A stretch of DNA of 64,000 nt from Epiperipatus broadwayi. Its lineage: Eukaryota > Onychophora > Udeonychophora > Euonychophora > Peripatidae. A program made the position numbers and the translations under genes. The notes below the pieces were generated by a model. It saw only the letters and a list, made by a program, of their open reading frames with translations. It was not told the DNA's origin and made no database searches. Shown here one piece after another: positions 33,068 through 45,830 of the stretch. The first letter of the stretch is position 1. Each line of letters opens with the position of its first letter. The DNA is taken from assembly GCA_028023455.1 (NCBI GenBank), contig JAQFVV010006246.1, forward strand, positions 4,205,501 through 4,269,500, written 5' to 3'.

Positions 33068-34310
33068 TTGCTTGCCTTGGCTGATGACCTCCATAAGAGA
33101 ATTATTAATGTGAACAATTCTGAAGTTGAGCAGAACTATCTGAAAGCACTGATAGAGGCATATAAGGCTACATTTGTCAAACTGAAGGAATATTTATCAA
33201 TTAAAAAAAGTAAACTATACCTTGGAAAACCACATACATGGTCAACAAATTATATACAGTGGGCATTAGGTCAATCACCAGTAAAAAATTAACAGAACAG
33301 TGGTGTCAGGAAGTAATATGTTAGTTCCATTGTATGAACATTTTAAAAATAATCTTCAAAGTTGCAACCGGATCAATTCTGATGTACAATTTCTTGAAGA
33401 ACCAGAAATAGAGATAGAATTCAAACCAAATGAAGTCATTCAAAAGCTGTCTATAATCTCCAAGGTTTGTATTGAACCACCTAAGTTAGCACACTGCAAA
33501 ATACTTATCTGATCTAGCAAACTATTTATCTAAAGATAAATGATCTATATCCCATATCATTAGTACTTTTTATTAAAAAGCAAGAAAGAGTACATAAATT
33601 AGAAAAACTATGTTCTATATTCATGAGTCCTCTTGGAATAAAAATTTTAGAAGCAATACTAAAAGATAAATTAGAGCTATATCTCCTACCCAAATTACAA
33701 AAAGCTCAATTTACAAAAAAAAGGGTCTTCTATAGGACAAGCAGCCTTTTTGTTCAAGATTGTCAAAGATTTTGTAAGGAATAATAAGAAATATAGTCCT
33801 CTTGGTGGTTCAACTGGATATTAAGTCTGCTTTTGATATGATTCCAGTTGACTTGCTAATTGAGATTTTAACAGATGCAGGCATACCTAAAGCACTCACA
33901 AATTTATTATTAAATAGACAGATTCATGTCACATTAAATGGAAATTATTCTCAACCATTTACCACCAACGATCAATTCCATAAGGATCACCATTATGTGC
34001 ACTGCTATTTACTACATACATTAATCCTCTGTTAAAAAAATTAAGTAAGAATTATCTAGGATATATGTATCTGGCTTAAATGAAAACATCTCGTGAATTG
34101 CATACATGGATGATGTTACAGTGTTTCTGGCATCTAAAAAACAATATTCCAGATTAGTAAAAATATTAAATAAATATAGTAGAGAGTACAAATTAGATTT
34201 CAATATGGACAAATCATCTGCATGGTCAATTTATACAGGTAAAACTTTGAACATGCATTTTAAAGGAAATCCTAATCCATTTCTTGGTTTTCCATTTTGC
34301 ACAATATAAT
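33068..34310 (+). pseudogene. Tx1/L1-like LINE: linker and reverse transcriptase
   Basis: The frame 33068-33292 holds KEYLSIKKSKLYLGKPHTWS, matching AEYLSIKRAHLYLHHQHCW of the LINE at 59 kb. RT blocks follow: FMSPLGIKILEAILKDKLE near 33620, VQLDIKSAFDMIPVDLL (33802-34035 frame), a changed G-x-x-Q-G block, and YMDDVTVFLAS at about 34106-34140, the intact catalytic motif. Then comes LDFNMDKSSAWSIYTGK. Frames break at 33512, 34035 and 34309. The rest to about 35400 is poorly readable C-terminus and 3' UTR, ending near AATAAATAACATTG (35392). Confidence 0.8.
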
Positions 34311-35650
34311 ACAAAAAACTTAAAAGTGAAGTTGAAAAAGTCATATATTCCTTATCTAAGTCATCCTTATCTCTCTATTCAAAGTTATTGTTGATTAATA
34401 TGTCAATTATAGCTAGAATTACATATTATTCAGTTATCATAATATTTACTAAAGCTTTCACAACATACGTATATTCTCAATGTAGAAAGCTTATCTGGGA
34501 TAGATTTCACTGAGATGCCTTATGGTCCAAAAGACACTTAACCTATACCTCATGCTCAGAGATATTTCCACAGTGAAAAATTACAATAAAAATTACACCA
34601 ACAGATAAACCCCTTCCAGGTAATGGATCCTGGAAACATCTCATATCGACAATCACATCCATTCCTAATTTTTCTTTTTCCCCACCTATGATTAAATTTA
34701 AATATTGAAAGGTCTACCTAATGTTGCATAATCCTTCTGAAGATCTGATAAATTCATCTATCCTCAAACTTAATAACAAGCTTCTAATTTGGAGATTTAA
34801 ATTTGGATGCTGAAGCCAAAATACTGTGATTTTCTTATTAAAGTAAACCGTGAGTCCCTGCCCACCTTGCAACTACAAACATAAAAGGCAATATATGAAT
34901 GTATATGGTCAATATAATCTGCATCATAAAAAAGTAAAAACACAGGCTCATATTTTTTTGAATGTCCATGTTTAATAATATAAGATCTGCCATTCCTGGG
35001 TTTTTCAATAAAGCCAACTTTAATGTATAATCTCTTTTTAATGTTTTCACTTTAGGCATTTATGCCAATATTACAGCATGCATTTTATTCTATATGCATG
35101 GTGGTGCACTAGGTGCATCTTTATGTATAATAATAACCCTAGAAGGCATTCTAATACCTTTTGGAATAAATTAGAAATAATCAAAGCAAGAGATAGGAAG
35201 GTAACCCCTTGTTAGTACATTTAATGCCACTTGGTGTATGTGAAATCTCAGCTCAATATATCTAGCTCTGAAATGATAAAAGAGCAGAAAAAATTAGAAT
35301 GTTTGGATATAATTATATTGTTTGTATAGTTTTTTTTCATTGTAATAGATTTGTACATATTACTGTTACAGTTTACTTATGTTAAACATATAATAAATAA
35401 CATTGTTTGACTCTATTATCTATGTAACAGAATCATTGTTTGTTTGTTTGTGGGGGAGGGGGTTGTTTTTTATTCGTGCTAAATAACCAAATTATGTAAA
35501 CATATCAAAATAATCAATGTAACTCATCTAAGATTATTTGTAACTCAATAATGTTTTTATTTTTATTAATGTAGCAAAATAATCAGATATATGTGAAATA
35601 TTAATGTACATCTTGAGATTCAATGTAAAGCAATGTTTGAAAGTTTCAGA
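34311..35650 (+). pseudogene. Tx1/L1-like LINE: decayed C-terminal region and 3' UTR
   Basis: Colinear but frame-broken continuation: LSKSSLSLYSKLLLINMSI-like residues at about 34350-34420 match SKVYLSLLGKVALLNAIV of the 60.5-kb copy. Beyond about 34900 only A/T-rich 3' sequence is seen. The exact end is uncertain; it lies before the (ATA)n array. Confidence 0.5.
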
Positions 35651-35663
35651 AAGTGCTTTGAAA

Positions 35664-35804
<141 letters not shown>

Positions 35805-36330
35805 TCAATTTATTTGTAAATAACAGTTTTGTAGCTATAAGTATTTACAGTAATAATACAATAATATCTATCTCTAGGTGTTCCTTGTATAATGTCTTTA
35901 ATTTTATTTTTAAATTGTCTTTCATTTAAATGGAAAATATCCACCTCCTTAAAGTTATTGTTATATTCCATCTATAACCTATAAATTGGGGAATAAGTTA
36001 TTCTTTTTAATGTTTGTAAATAAAATAAATCTTTATTTCTAGATTTAAAAGTGGAAATTCTGAAATAAATCTTATTTGTCATATATTCTGATATTTTTAC
36101 CATTTATTAATTTAAGCAAAAACATCATATCTGCTATTAATCTTCTATTGTACATACTATATGCTTTATTTAAATATGTATCATCATGAATGTATCTATA
36201 ATACTTATCTTGAAATTTTTGAAGTTTGTTTATTGTTGAATAATTGTCATTATTCCATATTATAGATCCATAGTGGAGAACTGGTATTATCAGTGTATTA
36301 AAAAATAGTTTATAGGTTTCTAGTTTGAGT

Positions 36331-37865
36331 TTAAATATTTAGTCTCAATATCAAACCCATAATTTTATAGGATTTATTTATTGCTATCTGAATATGATTA
36401 TTAAAAGAGAAATTATTAGTAAAGATAATTCCCAAATCTTTCGATATATTATTCCTAGGTATTCTACTACCATTAATATAATAAGCCATATTAATCATGG
36501 TTTTCTTCCAATAAGATAGTATATTACATTTAGTTGGATTTACTTTCATGTTATTAGCTTCACACCATTTAGAAAATCCATTAACATAACATTGCAATAT
36601 ATTAGAATCATTTCCATTTCTGATTTCTATAAATATCTTGATATCATCAGCATAACAAAATATTTTTTCATTTATCATAGATGTTAAATCAGATGTATAA
36701 ATGGCAAAAAGAATTGGACTAAGAATACTTCCCTGTGGAATTCCATATTTATAGGAAGCCATAGTTGAAAATTATTCATTAATATGTATATAGTTCTTTC
36801 TATTTGTAAGAAATGACTTTAATAGTTTTAGGAAATTAGTGGATAAACCCATTGCATTTGCTTTCAGGAAAAGAATCCCATGATCTACTCTATCAAAAAC
36901 TTTAGAGAGATCAAAGTAAATAACATCAAGTTGATATTTAAGATCTATGGCTTGTGGTATAGCATCTGAAATGTGTAATAAATTTGTTTCTATGGAGTGT
37001 CCAGGAATAAATCTCTGTATAAATAATGGAAAGATATATTTCAATTGGTGTATGATTCTATAATAAATTATTTTTTAAAATTGTTTTGTATATACTGGTA
37101 GAAGAGTAATAGGCCTGAAATTTTCAGGATCTGATTTATTTCCTGAATTATAAATTGGAACTATTTTTAAGATTTTCCAACAATCAGGAAATATTGACAT
37201 TTTTAATATTAGATTAAATATATATATACTAATGCAGCTGATAATAATTCTATACAACCTTTGTAGATGAATAATGGTATATTATCATTGGCAATACTTT
37301 TATTTTTCAAATATTTAATAGTATTTACGATTTCTCCAGCATTTATATTATTTATGTTTATTATATTATCATTTTTTAAAAGAATGTCCATAAAAGGATA
37401 TTTATGTGAATTTCCATCAATGTGTTCCTTTTGAGAAGAGAAATATTCCATGAATTTATCAGGTTTAATATCTGTAATTACTGCATTGTAGGTTTTTAAG
37501 TGGCCTTTTATAATATCCCAAAACTTATTTGGTTCATTGAAAAAATTATTTTGTATATTTTTCATATATAAAATATAATCTTGTTTCTCCAGTTTTTTAA
37601 TTAATGATCGATAATTTTTAAAATTATTTAGATACATTATGTCTTTATATTTTTTATATAAAGAATGAAAATGTTGTTTCCTTTTAATGCATTTTATAAG
37701 CTTTCTAGAGAAACCCTTAGGATATATGTGGGATCTAATAGCTTTTAGAGGAATGAATTGCTCTACATTATTAAAAAATAATTTTTGAAAAATTTCTGCA
37801 GCTTTAGATGCATCATTGCAATTATATATCTCTTCCCAATTAGTATTTTTGACTGCTATATACAA
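36331..37865 (-). pseudogene. LINE ORF2: reverse transcriptase domain
   Basis: Frames 37865-37209, 37257-37075, 37044-36772 and 36762-36331 are colinear. They show FPDCWKILKIVPIYNSGNK and PENFRPITLLPV (first RT blocks), VIYFDLSKVFDRVDHGIL (catalytic D block), YGIPQGSILSPILFAIYTSD, CYADDIKIF (catalytic Y-A-D-D), and NNMKVNPTKCNILSY with DLGIIFTNNFSFNNHI (thumb). The catalytic residues are intact. The breaks are a few stops or single-base shifts, so a recently active parent is likely. It makes the cDNA on a nicked target in target-primed reverse transcription. Confidence 0.85.
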
Positions 37866-37899
37866 AGCAAAATAATCCCCCTTTAAAATAATTTTTTAG

Positions 37900-38600
37900 A
37901 TTGTATTGTGGACTTCATAGATTTAAAGTTTAGAGCTAATTCAATTTCAATTGCAGCATGATGAACATCTTCAGTCACTAAAGGGTATTCACATTCTTGG
38001 ATACTTATAGATTGACTATTAGTAATTATTAGGTCTAATGTGTAGCCATTTTTATTAAGTATGTCATTTACCTGCTTTAAACCTAAAAGTTTAAGTAATT
38101 ATATTAATTGGTTACATTTAAAGTTATCATTTTCATTATCATTATTTTTATAGTAAATAATATTCCAATCTCCCATAATGATTATATCATATCTATATGT
38201 AATGAGAAAGGATTCAAGTGCTTCAAGGTTTGCTTTCAAATTTTTCTGTGATACATTGGGTGGAATATAAATATTACTCAATAGTAATTTAGAATTATAT
38301 ACATCAATTTCCAATCATACCACATCAAATGAAAAATCTGAAATATATATATGTTTATAACCAATATGATTCTTGATTGCAATTAATGTATCTCCTTCTT
38401 GAAAAGCAATATCTAATGTTCTATCACATCTGTATACCTTATATCTATTATCTATAAATTCTATATTGTGTATGCTTTCATTTAATCATGTTTTTGTTAG
38501 ACAAATAATATCATAATTTTCTGTTAAAATTCTATGTTTAATTGTAGATAGTTTAGTACGTAGACCTCTAACATTTTGTAAGTAGATATTTAAAGACTTT
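37900..38600 (-). pseudogene. LINE ORF2: AP-endonuclease domain
   Basis: In the minus-strand frame from about 38600: YNIYLQNVRGLRTKLSTI (the N-x-R-G-L-x-x-K start block), DIICLTKT with a stop directly after (the glutamate block, E changed to K), DIIIMGDWNI (G-D-x-N block; frame 38314-38099), TLDLIIT, and a VHHAAIEIEL-like block in the S-D-H position. Two or three in-frame stops and the changed glutamate make it inactive as read. It would nick the target DNA in an active copy. Confidence 0.75.
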
Positions 38601-38649
38601 ATTATCCATTATTTCCATCTTCAATAGTATGTATATACCGTGATTGTGA

Positions 38650-39429
38650 TTAATTACTATTTATTACTATTGGTACAATTTCATCTTTAGAAGTATTATT
38701 AGCACCATTTATTAGTGCCGATTTATTTTGTAATCTACCATAGTAGGGCATTGACACCGAACCAGCAGGCCAAAGCTCCACACTTGTAAAATGCTCTGTA
38801 TATTTTTTATCTATTGATATATAAAAAGAAGTATATTTTTTGTTTTCTGATTTTAACTTATAACATACAATTGATATATTAAGTTTGTTTGTTAAATACT
38901 TACTAATAACTTTCTCAGTCATTATCATATCAATTATTGTTAGAAAAAATTTACTATAAATTATTCTTGGCTTTACTGTTAATATATTATTTCCATTCTG
39001 AATAACTATTATACACTTTCTATTCTTTTTATTTGTTTTATATGATACTATGGTAAAACCATCACCATTACTAGCTTCATTATCTTTGCTAATTGATTTT
39101 ATGAATGAGTCAGATTCATTTCCCTGTATAAAAACATTGTTTTCATTTTTATTATTATTACTACAATTGTCAGTAGATGATTTAACTGCATCAGCCCAGG
39201 GTTGTGCAGATTTATTTTGATATTCACTTTTATTATGAGAATTCTCAAAGTTATTATTAGATTTAATTTCAATATCTGTTTTCTTAATTTTTTTCTTCCT
39301 TCCACTAACGTTTTTGTTAGATAGTTGACTACTTGTATTGTTATTATCCTTTTTAGTTAGAATTTTGATTTGTTTCTTTTTAGATAGTAAAGATTTATTC
39401 TCTTTTATTTCATTGTCTATAGATGTCAC
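38650..39429 (-). CDS. LINE ORF1 body, RNA-binding-type protein (open 259 codons)
   Basis: A long uninterrupted frame: a lysine/asparagine-rich first half (KKKQIKILTKKDNNN, SGRKKKIKKTDIEIK), then DGFTIVSYKTNKKNRK and a folded C-terminal part ending FTSVELWPAGSVSMPYYGRL. CR1-type ORF1 proteins have the same plan: a basic segment, a D-G-F block and an L-W-P-x-G block near the end. It ends 50 bases before the endonuclease frame of ORF2. It may continue upstream through frameshifts into the PHD-like frame 39998-39714. The first ATG of this frame is probably not the true ORF1 start. Confidence 0.65.
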   Translation of the reverse strand: MTSIDNEIKENKSLLSKKKQIKILTKKDNNNTSSQLSNKNVSGRKKKIKKTDIEIKSNNNFENSHNKSEYQNKSAQPWADAVKSSTDNCSNNNKNENNVFIQGNESDSFIKSISKDNEASNGDGFTIVSYKTNKKNRKCIIVIQNGNNILTVKPRIIYSKFFLTIIDMIMTEKVISKYLTNKLNISIVCYKLKSENKKYTSFYISIDKKYTEHFTSVELWPAGSVSMPYYGRLQNKSALINGANNTSKDEIVPIVINSN

Positions 39430-39713
39430 TATTAAATTACTTGGTGTAGCAGAACTATTAATATTCTCAGATTTATTATAACTTTGAATGAATTATTTTT
39501 TCCCCAGTATATCCTTAATTTGATTTTTCATTAGATAAATGTTCTAATTTTTGTTCAATCCTAATTACATGAAAGAGAATTAATTTAACAGTTAAAAAGT
39601 TTCTTTACAACATTCCTGATCATTGAAGTGTATAGAATATGGATAATAATTACTATTATTAATATAACCTGTTATTTCCTGCTACAAATTAAATGTATCA
39701 TTAAAAGAATTTT

Positions 39714-40196
39714 TTAATGGAATCTTTCCTTCCCTATCAATATCAGAATTAGTTTGTGTACTAAAATTAACTTTTTTTTTAACTGAGGCAATTCAAAGTC
39801 TATCCCATTAAAATCATGGCATAGATAACAGTTATTCGCATTCAATTTAAACATATTTAATTCAATTGAGGATAACTTTAAACATTTACCATGAAATATT
39901 CTAAAACAAGTTCTGGAACAAGTTATAGAAAATTGTTCATTAGTAATATCAGAAAAACAAGTCACATATTCCATTAGAATTAGTATTATTGTCATCAACT
40001 AATGAAATATTCAAATTTTCACTCTAACTTTGTTTAACAATTGAATGTTTTATACTATTAAATCTATTATCCTATTTGAATTTATCAGACTTTTTATTTT
40101 CTCCAGTTTCAAGATTAATTTTTCTTTTCTCCAGTGATTTTTGTCTTATTGAAGTTTTCAATTTTTCCACGCCAACTAATTTGGTTTCAAAATTCT
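39714..40196 (-). pseudogene. LINE ORF1: PHD-finger-like N-terminus
   Basis: The 94-codon frame 39998-39714 carries cysteines and a histidine in PHD spacing: YVTCFSD, FSITCSRTCFRIFHGKCLKL, then NNCYLCHDF. One of the eight zinc ligands is not visible. PHD-type fingers at the start of ORF1 are known in several CR1-group LINEs. Upstream, a short basic frame (KTSIRQKSLEKRKINLE, about 40196-40072) leads into the GAT microsatellite. The 84- and 70-codon frames over that microsatellite are artefacts. Confidence 0.55.
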
Positions 40197-40198
40197 TC

Positions 40199-40215
40199 AT
40201 CATCATCATATAATA

Positions 40216-40256
<41 letters not shown>

Positions 40257-40260
40257 AAGA
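40199..40260. repeat. (GAT)n microsatellite
   Basis: Tandem GAT/GATGAT units from about 40216 to 40257, preceded by ATCATCATCATATAATAATGATG. They give poly-D or poly-H frames only. Confidence 0.95.
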
Positions 40261-40849
40261 AGGAGGAGGAGAAGGAGAAGAAGAAAAAGAAAAAACAACC
40301 AGAGCAAGAAAAAAAACTAACTTCATATACCTTTTTCAATTTCTAATCAGTTGATAACTTATTTTCAATTTTGTGTTAATTTTTTCACTCAAATCTTCAA
40401 CTAATAAGTGCACAGCATATGAAAAAGGTTAAAGCCTTTCTCTTTGTAATCATAATTTATTTTTTAAATATAAATCATTAAGAAATAAAGTTAAATTTGT
40501 GATAAAAGAAACGATTGTTATAGAATAAAATTTTTAATGAAAATAAAAGTGACATAAAAAAAACTTGAAAAAAAAAAAAGAAATATTATTAATGAAATAC
40601 AATCCTATAAATGATGGATTTTTTTTTTAAAAAAAAAAACATTTTAATATAAGTGATTTTTCTTTTAGAAATACTTTTAATACCATATTTATAGAAAGAA
40701 TTAAAAAACTAAAAACATTTATCCATGATACTAATATTTCAAAAACATTTAAATAGTCAAACTCATTCAATATTCATGCTAAATTTGAATGAACAAAATG
40801 TACATGAAATAATAAAAAAATGAAGAATTGATATAATTCCAGATACAGA

Positions 40850-41900
40850 TAAATTAGAATGGCAGATATAAAAAGTGATATTGATATTCTTTCAGATATT
40901 ATAATTTACATAATTAATAAAGTAATGGAAAGTAATAAATTAGTAAGAGAAGTTTTTAAATCTGTTAATAAAAATAATTTTGATAACTGTAAAGGCATAT
41001 CTTTTTTTTTTAGTTGTTTAAATAATATAAAAATATATTTGTAAAAAATCAAAAAATTGTTAAATAATAATAACTTTTTTAATAAAAATTAATATGGATT
41101 TATAGAAAGAAGAAACATAAATATATTATTGGAGAATTTTGCTAAAAAAATTAATAGTGTATTAAATGATTTTTAAAAATATGTAATAAGCTTTTTTGTG
41201 AATTTTTTATAAGGCTTTTGATATAATTGAACATAACCAATTGATTCACAGTTTAGAAAATGATGAAAATTGCTCAATTTTTCAAAAATTATTTAAATAA
41301 TAAATAAATTGTATTAAATAATGAATATGTAGTTCCTCAAGATATAGCATTGTTGTTTCTAATTTTCACAATGTCATGGAAAATATTAATATTCAATGAT
41401 TAATATTTCAATATGCACATTATACTGTTATTATGAGTTTAACAAATATGTAATTTAAAATGTCAACAGAGCTTGCACAAAATTGTCCTTCAGTGTTTTA
41501 AAAAGAGAATGTACATAAATGTAGGAAAAACAAGATATATTTGGATTATATTTACCTCGCATAAAATATTGATAGTTATTTACATTCATATGATTGCATA
41601 TATGACAAAAATGTGATAATAGATATTTTGGAGTGATAATAGCTGAAAAAATATATTGCAGACATAATATGAGCATACTAATTAATAAATTTAAATATTT
41701 TATGACAATGTTTTAAAAAGTCAAATATATTTTCCCTTTAAATATTTTTAATACATAAATCTTTATGCCAATCTTAATTGAAATATGGAATGATTACTTA
41801 CGATTTTGAAAGCTTTTACAATATTAATAGACTAGCATTATTGCAAAAAATAATAAGTGATCTAATAGAAGAGAATTATATATACTTGTATATACATGTT
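40850..41900 (+). pseudogene. Old reverse-transcriptase relic, CR1/Jockey-like
   Basis: Plus-strand frames, with breaks: YGFIERRNINILLENFAKKI at about 41096-41155 (normally Q-Y-G-F-R-x-x-x-S-T-x-x-x-L), then YKAFDIIEHNQLIHSLEN at about 41213-41265 (the catalytic D-x-S-K-A-F-D block). A thumb-like YINVGKTRYI lies near 41515 and LALLQKIISDLIEEN near 41833. The Y-A-D-D motif is not readable. It is older and more AT-drifted than the neighbouring minus-strand LINE, whose 5' end it faces. Confidence 0.6.
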
Positions 41901-42470
41901 GTAATAAAAAATAAAATTATCCCAATCATTGGATGGTTTAATCATTGATTACAATTACAATATTGCCTATTCGACTAGCTATACATAAAATATGCCTGGA
42001 TACCAAAGACCAATAATAACAGACATTAAATGATTTACTCTTAGGATTAACTTGATCAGTGAGTTAAATATTCACCAAAATATAAATTGGAAACAAAGGG
42101 AGTTTTATTGGATCCAACCTATATTTACAGATGGGCTTTATATGTAAAACAATATAATGATTAGTGATGACTTACGTAAATTATTCTGAAATTGAATATT
42201 AACAAAACACAAAAATTATCATTTAAGTAATTCTAAGTCTCAAGCATTTCCTACTAACCTTTACACTGAAAAGAGAAAAATAAAGAAAGAAAGAAATTTC
42301 AAATAAATCACCAAGTCATTTCATATTAAACAAATGGTGTATATTTTATTCTAATTATGGTTTGATATTCTTTTCAAATTGCAATAGTTGTATTAAATAC
42401 TCACAATATTTGTTTATCTTTTAAGTTTTCATTTTAATTCAGTATTATTTAAATTAGCAATATTTGCTAC

Positions 42471-44558
42471 TGTGACAGTCAGATTATGTATGCTGGTTTA
42501 ACCTAGTTCGAGTCCTAAGCGAAAGTACCTCGAGGCCACTATACGCGAAATATTAAATAAAGAATATAATAACCTCTGCCCTATTTCGCCTATTCTCGGG
42601 GCTAATTCACGAACCAACAACACCATCTGAGCCACGCATAAATTATTTTTCAACCGGCCACAAAGCTTAGCAACAGCGGTAGAGACATGGACGGGAACTC
42701 CTAAGGAGCTAAAGGCTAAATGTGTAAAGTACTTAAAATATGTGTTGGTGTTTGCGTTATGCGTGCCTGGATCATTGAAAAGTAAAAATAAAGCATTTAA
42801 TATGACTAAGAAACTCAAGTTTTTGATAATTAAATAATGTTTAATTACTGGCTTTAAAATATGAATAAGGCTTTAATGGCCTCCGCTATTCCCCTAAATT
42901 ACTGCAACAAACTAATTAGACAATAAAAAAAAAAAGAAAACAAGTTAATAGGTTTGCGGTCAAATTCTTTTCTTCCCAATTTTATTAAAAATTTCCAACT
43001 CGATCTTCTCGATAAAGTACGATAGGTAATAAAACCTTTCGCAAAGCATTTCTTATGGCTTTGCGCGAAAAACCGGGTTTAAAATTAACTTAGAACGTAT
43101 ATAGCTAAATCAAATATACGTGACAAGCTAATGGCGGACAAAAAAAAGAGGTGTTATCAAAAAGATCAAGTTGGCACACAAAAGAAACTGACTTGGATTT
43201 AATTAACAACATAAATAAAATTGGAAAGTGATTTCAAATGACAAAAACAAATTAATTATTAAATTTAACCGCAACGAAATACTAAATCTAAGGAAGAATA
43301 GAGAAGGTAAAAAGGTTACATATAGCTAGATCATCCCAAAATATATTTACGGTTAATTCATAAAATGTTTACATAGCAAATACATATAATTCAATACAAC
43401 AATAAGACAATATGAATCAAAAGTAGCATACGAGATAGTTTAATTTAGGAGATACGATACCGTCCTTTTTCCGTGATGTTCCCTACGGCGTCCGTGGCTT
43501 GATCCGACCGACGATAGGTGTTTGTCCGGACAATGAAAATATGAAGTATGGCTTCCATAAAAAGTTCTCCAGACACGGCATAGAGTTCAGATGGTTATTG
43601 ATTGGATGTTAAGGCATTTTGGATGGTATTTAGGAACCTCGGCGATAGGCAAAGCTATGATTTGCCTAGCCAAGCATATCCATTTTCCTCAAAATACGGT
43701 TGGTTTTAACTTGAGCCGGTTCCAACTTCTCCATTGTGTGAAAATGACAGCTGTATAACTTTTTTTAAGCACCAGCTAAATGTGAAGCAAAATCTAAAGG
43801 ATTTCTCCCAAGAGAAATCTGAATGTACTCTCCAGAAAACTTGGAATAAAACAGCAAGAAAAATCTTAATAAATCGCCTTCACAAGCAAAATCAGAATCA
43901 ACTGACTCATTCAAAAGGAAAAGTCTCAATAATCATCTCTTTTGTTCTCCCTACTATTTATACTTTCTCTGACAGCTACCTTCCATTGTTTGTATGATCT
44001 GAGATCTTGATAAGCCTCCCCATGCTCCTTTGTTTCAAAGCAACACTTTCTAAAAATAACTTTAACTTTTTTACTCTAACTTTTTTACTTCAAAGTTTGA
44101 ATTCTCTTAATTAAAAAGAAAGAAAGAGAAGGCCATCTTTAATTAAACTTGAATGGCTCACTAATTAAAACTACACATTCTTTTAGAAAATGTTGGCAGG
44201 CTTATCTCAAAATCAAATCATACTAAATATTTTAATAAAATTTGAACAACAATATATTATTATTTTACAATAGAATAAGCATTTTATTTCAGCAGAATCT
44301 TGCATTAACTCATATATATACGCTAGATGTATATCTATGTATGTTTGACTAATAGGTTAAGCAATTTTTATCAATAGAATGAAATTTATTTAAAATAAAA
44401 TATTTAACTGTAATACACATTTAATAAGCATAATTATTTTTAAACTCTAATGCAAAACCCTGCTGATATTGAACTATAAACCTAATTTAGGTCTACAATA
44501 CTAATTAAGTTTATAGGAAGATGTGAAGCATGGATTGGACTTCAGATCCATTGCTTCA
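42471..44558 (-). repeat. Left LTR (3' LTR) of the gag-only element, ~2.09 kb
   Basis: It aligns with 48469-50543 with roughly ten substitutions and a few short indels by eye (for example around 43040-43080 and the poly-T at 43760), so identity is about 99%. On the element strand it begins TGAAGCAATGG and ends CTGTCACA. It is long for a Ty3/gypsy LTR and less AT-rich than its surroundings. Both copies carry a 106-codon minus frame and an 87-88-codon plus frame. Confidence 0.9.
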
Positions 44559-44570
44559 TTTCCCAATAGT
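44559..44570 (-). other. Putative polypurine tract of the gag-only element
   Basis: Read on the minus strand, TATTGGGAAA lies directly before the TGAAGC start of the 3' LTR, the position where plus-strand DNA synthesis is primed. It is short for a polypurine tract. Confidence 0.45.
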
Positions 44571-44798
44571 TAGTGAGCAAAAAAAAAAAATGTTAAAAAA
44601 AAATGCTGTTGCTTCAGGTCAGAGGTAAGAATTTGTACCAGGTGAGTTCAAGCCTACTCTTTATTCACTGTAATGTTTAATTTGCTACTACTAATAATCT
44701 TTCTATATGTTACTATAAAACGGTTTATCCATCATTCATTCTCCTATATTTTAAATCAAGTCCGTGTTGTTTTAGTCTGACTAGCTATATTTATGTTT

Positions 44799-45830
44799 TT
44801 AATTTCTAAACTTTCCGGGATCCGGTAGTATATACTGCCTTGTATTTTTGGACTGGCTCAAGACCCTATCATTTTGATTCTCTTCTACATTTCCGTAGTC
44901 AATATCTGTTAATATATGAATTGTACCTTGAATATCTTGCCTTTGAGCACTTATCAATATTTTCCTTATCCAAGGTGGCATGTTGTGCCTAATCATTCTC
45001 ACTATTTGCATTTCCGGATAATTGAATGCATTTAGCATTTTTATTCTATTTACCTGTCTAACAAAAAACTGAGCATAAGTCTCTTGATGGTTAGCTGGGT
45101 ATCTTTCATGCATGATGGAATATATTAAACCTTCCTGTCGCTCTGCACTCCAATACATAGACATCACTGCTTGCTCATATTCCCTAAATGTTACTGGTTG
45201 ATTAGACAGAGTGTTCCACCAGTCTCTAGCAGATTCTTTCAAATGATGACTGGAGATCGCCACTTTTTCTTCTTCAGTCATATTCTGGAATTTGAAAAAC
45301 ATCTTTAAACTATCTAGGTGGTGTCTAGGGTTTCCACCTGGTTCCCCTCTAAAACATTGTATGTGGATAAACTTTGCCACAGGAGATGTTACAGGGTTAA
45401 TTATAAATGGTGTAAGTATTTGGTTGCCTTGTTGCACCTGGATAGGGTTCGACAGCTGTTGATTGTTTGTTTTTTCACTATCCTCTATTTGTCCATGTTC
45501 CTCTTCACATTGCAAGTCCAAGTGGTGAATATCCATACCCAATTCATTATTAATTAATGATTTAATATGAGTATCATCTTCTGGTGATGCCCTTGTCATG
45601 GTACTCTGCTTTTGAAGGATTTCCATATTCTCCTCTAATCGGTTCAGTCTTTGCGATGTCATATTCATAAATTCTTGGAACATGGTCATCATCATTTTTT
45701 TTTCTTCCCTCATTTCTTTGATGAGAGCTCCAAAGTTATACTCTTCATTATGAGTACCTGTTGGCCTCTTGGGAATATTGAGTACTACCTCCTCACTGTC
45801 ATAATCTTCGCCTCTCTTCTGTTCCTCCAT
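44799..45830 (-). CDS. Gag-like protein of the gag-only LTR element, intact 343 aa
   Basis: An uninterrupted ORF with a good start context (AAAAAAATGGAGG on the minus strand). N-terminal residues ~1-35 are acidic/basic (KRGEDYDSEEVV). Residues ~35-75 form a methionine-rich coiled coil (IKEMREEKKMMMTMFQEF, RLNRLEENMEILQKQ). Residues ~145-300 are the retrotransposon gag/capsid domain (KFIHIQCFRGEPGG, HLDSLKMFFKF, KESARDWWNTL, YAQFFVRQVNRIKML, IRHNMPPWIRKILISA). The C-terminus is short (YILPDPGKFRN), with no CCHC zinc knuckle and no protease fused. Capsid-type Gag assembles particles that package element RNA. The stop lies 240 bp from the 3' LTR, so no pol follows. It is homologous to the gag halves at 25.6-26.3 kb. 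Confidence 0.85.
   Translation of the reverse strand: MEEQKRGEDYDSEEVVLNIPKRPTGTHNEEYNFGALIKEMREEKKMMMTMFQEFMNMTSQRLNRLEENMEILQKQSTMTRASPEDDTHIKSLINNELGMDIHHLDLQCEEEHGQIEDSEKTNNQQLSNPIQVQQGNQILTPFIINPVTSPVAKFIHIQCFRGEPGGNPRHHLDSLKMFFKFQNMTEEEKVAISSHHLKESARDWWNTLSNQPVTFREYEQAVMSMYWSAERQEGLIYSIMHERYPANHQETYAQFFVRQVNRIKMLNAFNYPEMQIVRMIRHNMPPWIRKILISAQRQDIQGTIHILTDIDYGNVEENQNDRVLSQSKNTRQYILPDPGKFRN

Noticed and set aside
40072-40346. Poly-histidine and poly-aspartate ORFs on opposite strands
   Set aside because: Translation of the (GAT)n microsatellite and adjacent A/G-rich DNA.
45318-45557. 79-codon plus ORF
   Set aside because: Antisense shadow of the intact gag-like ORF.
44799-45830. Domesticated host gag gene (Arc- or PEG10-like)
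   Set aside because: It lies inside young paired LTRs with a primer site, so it belongs to a mobile element; domestication is not needed to explain its intactness.
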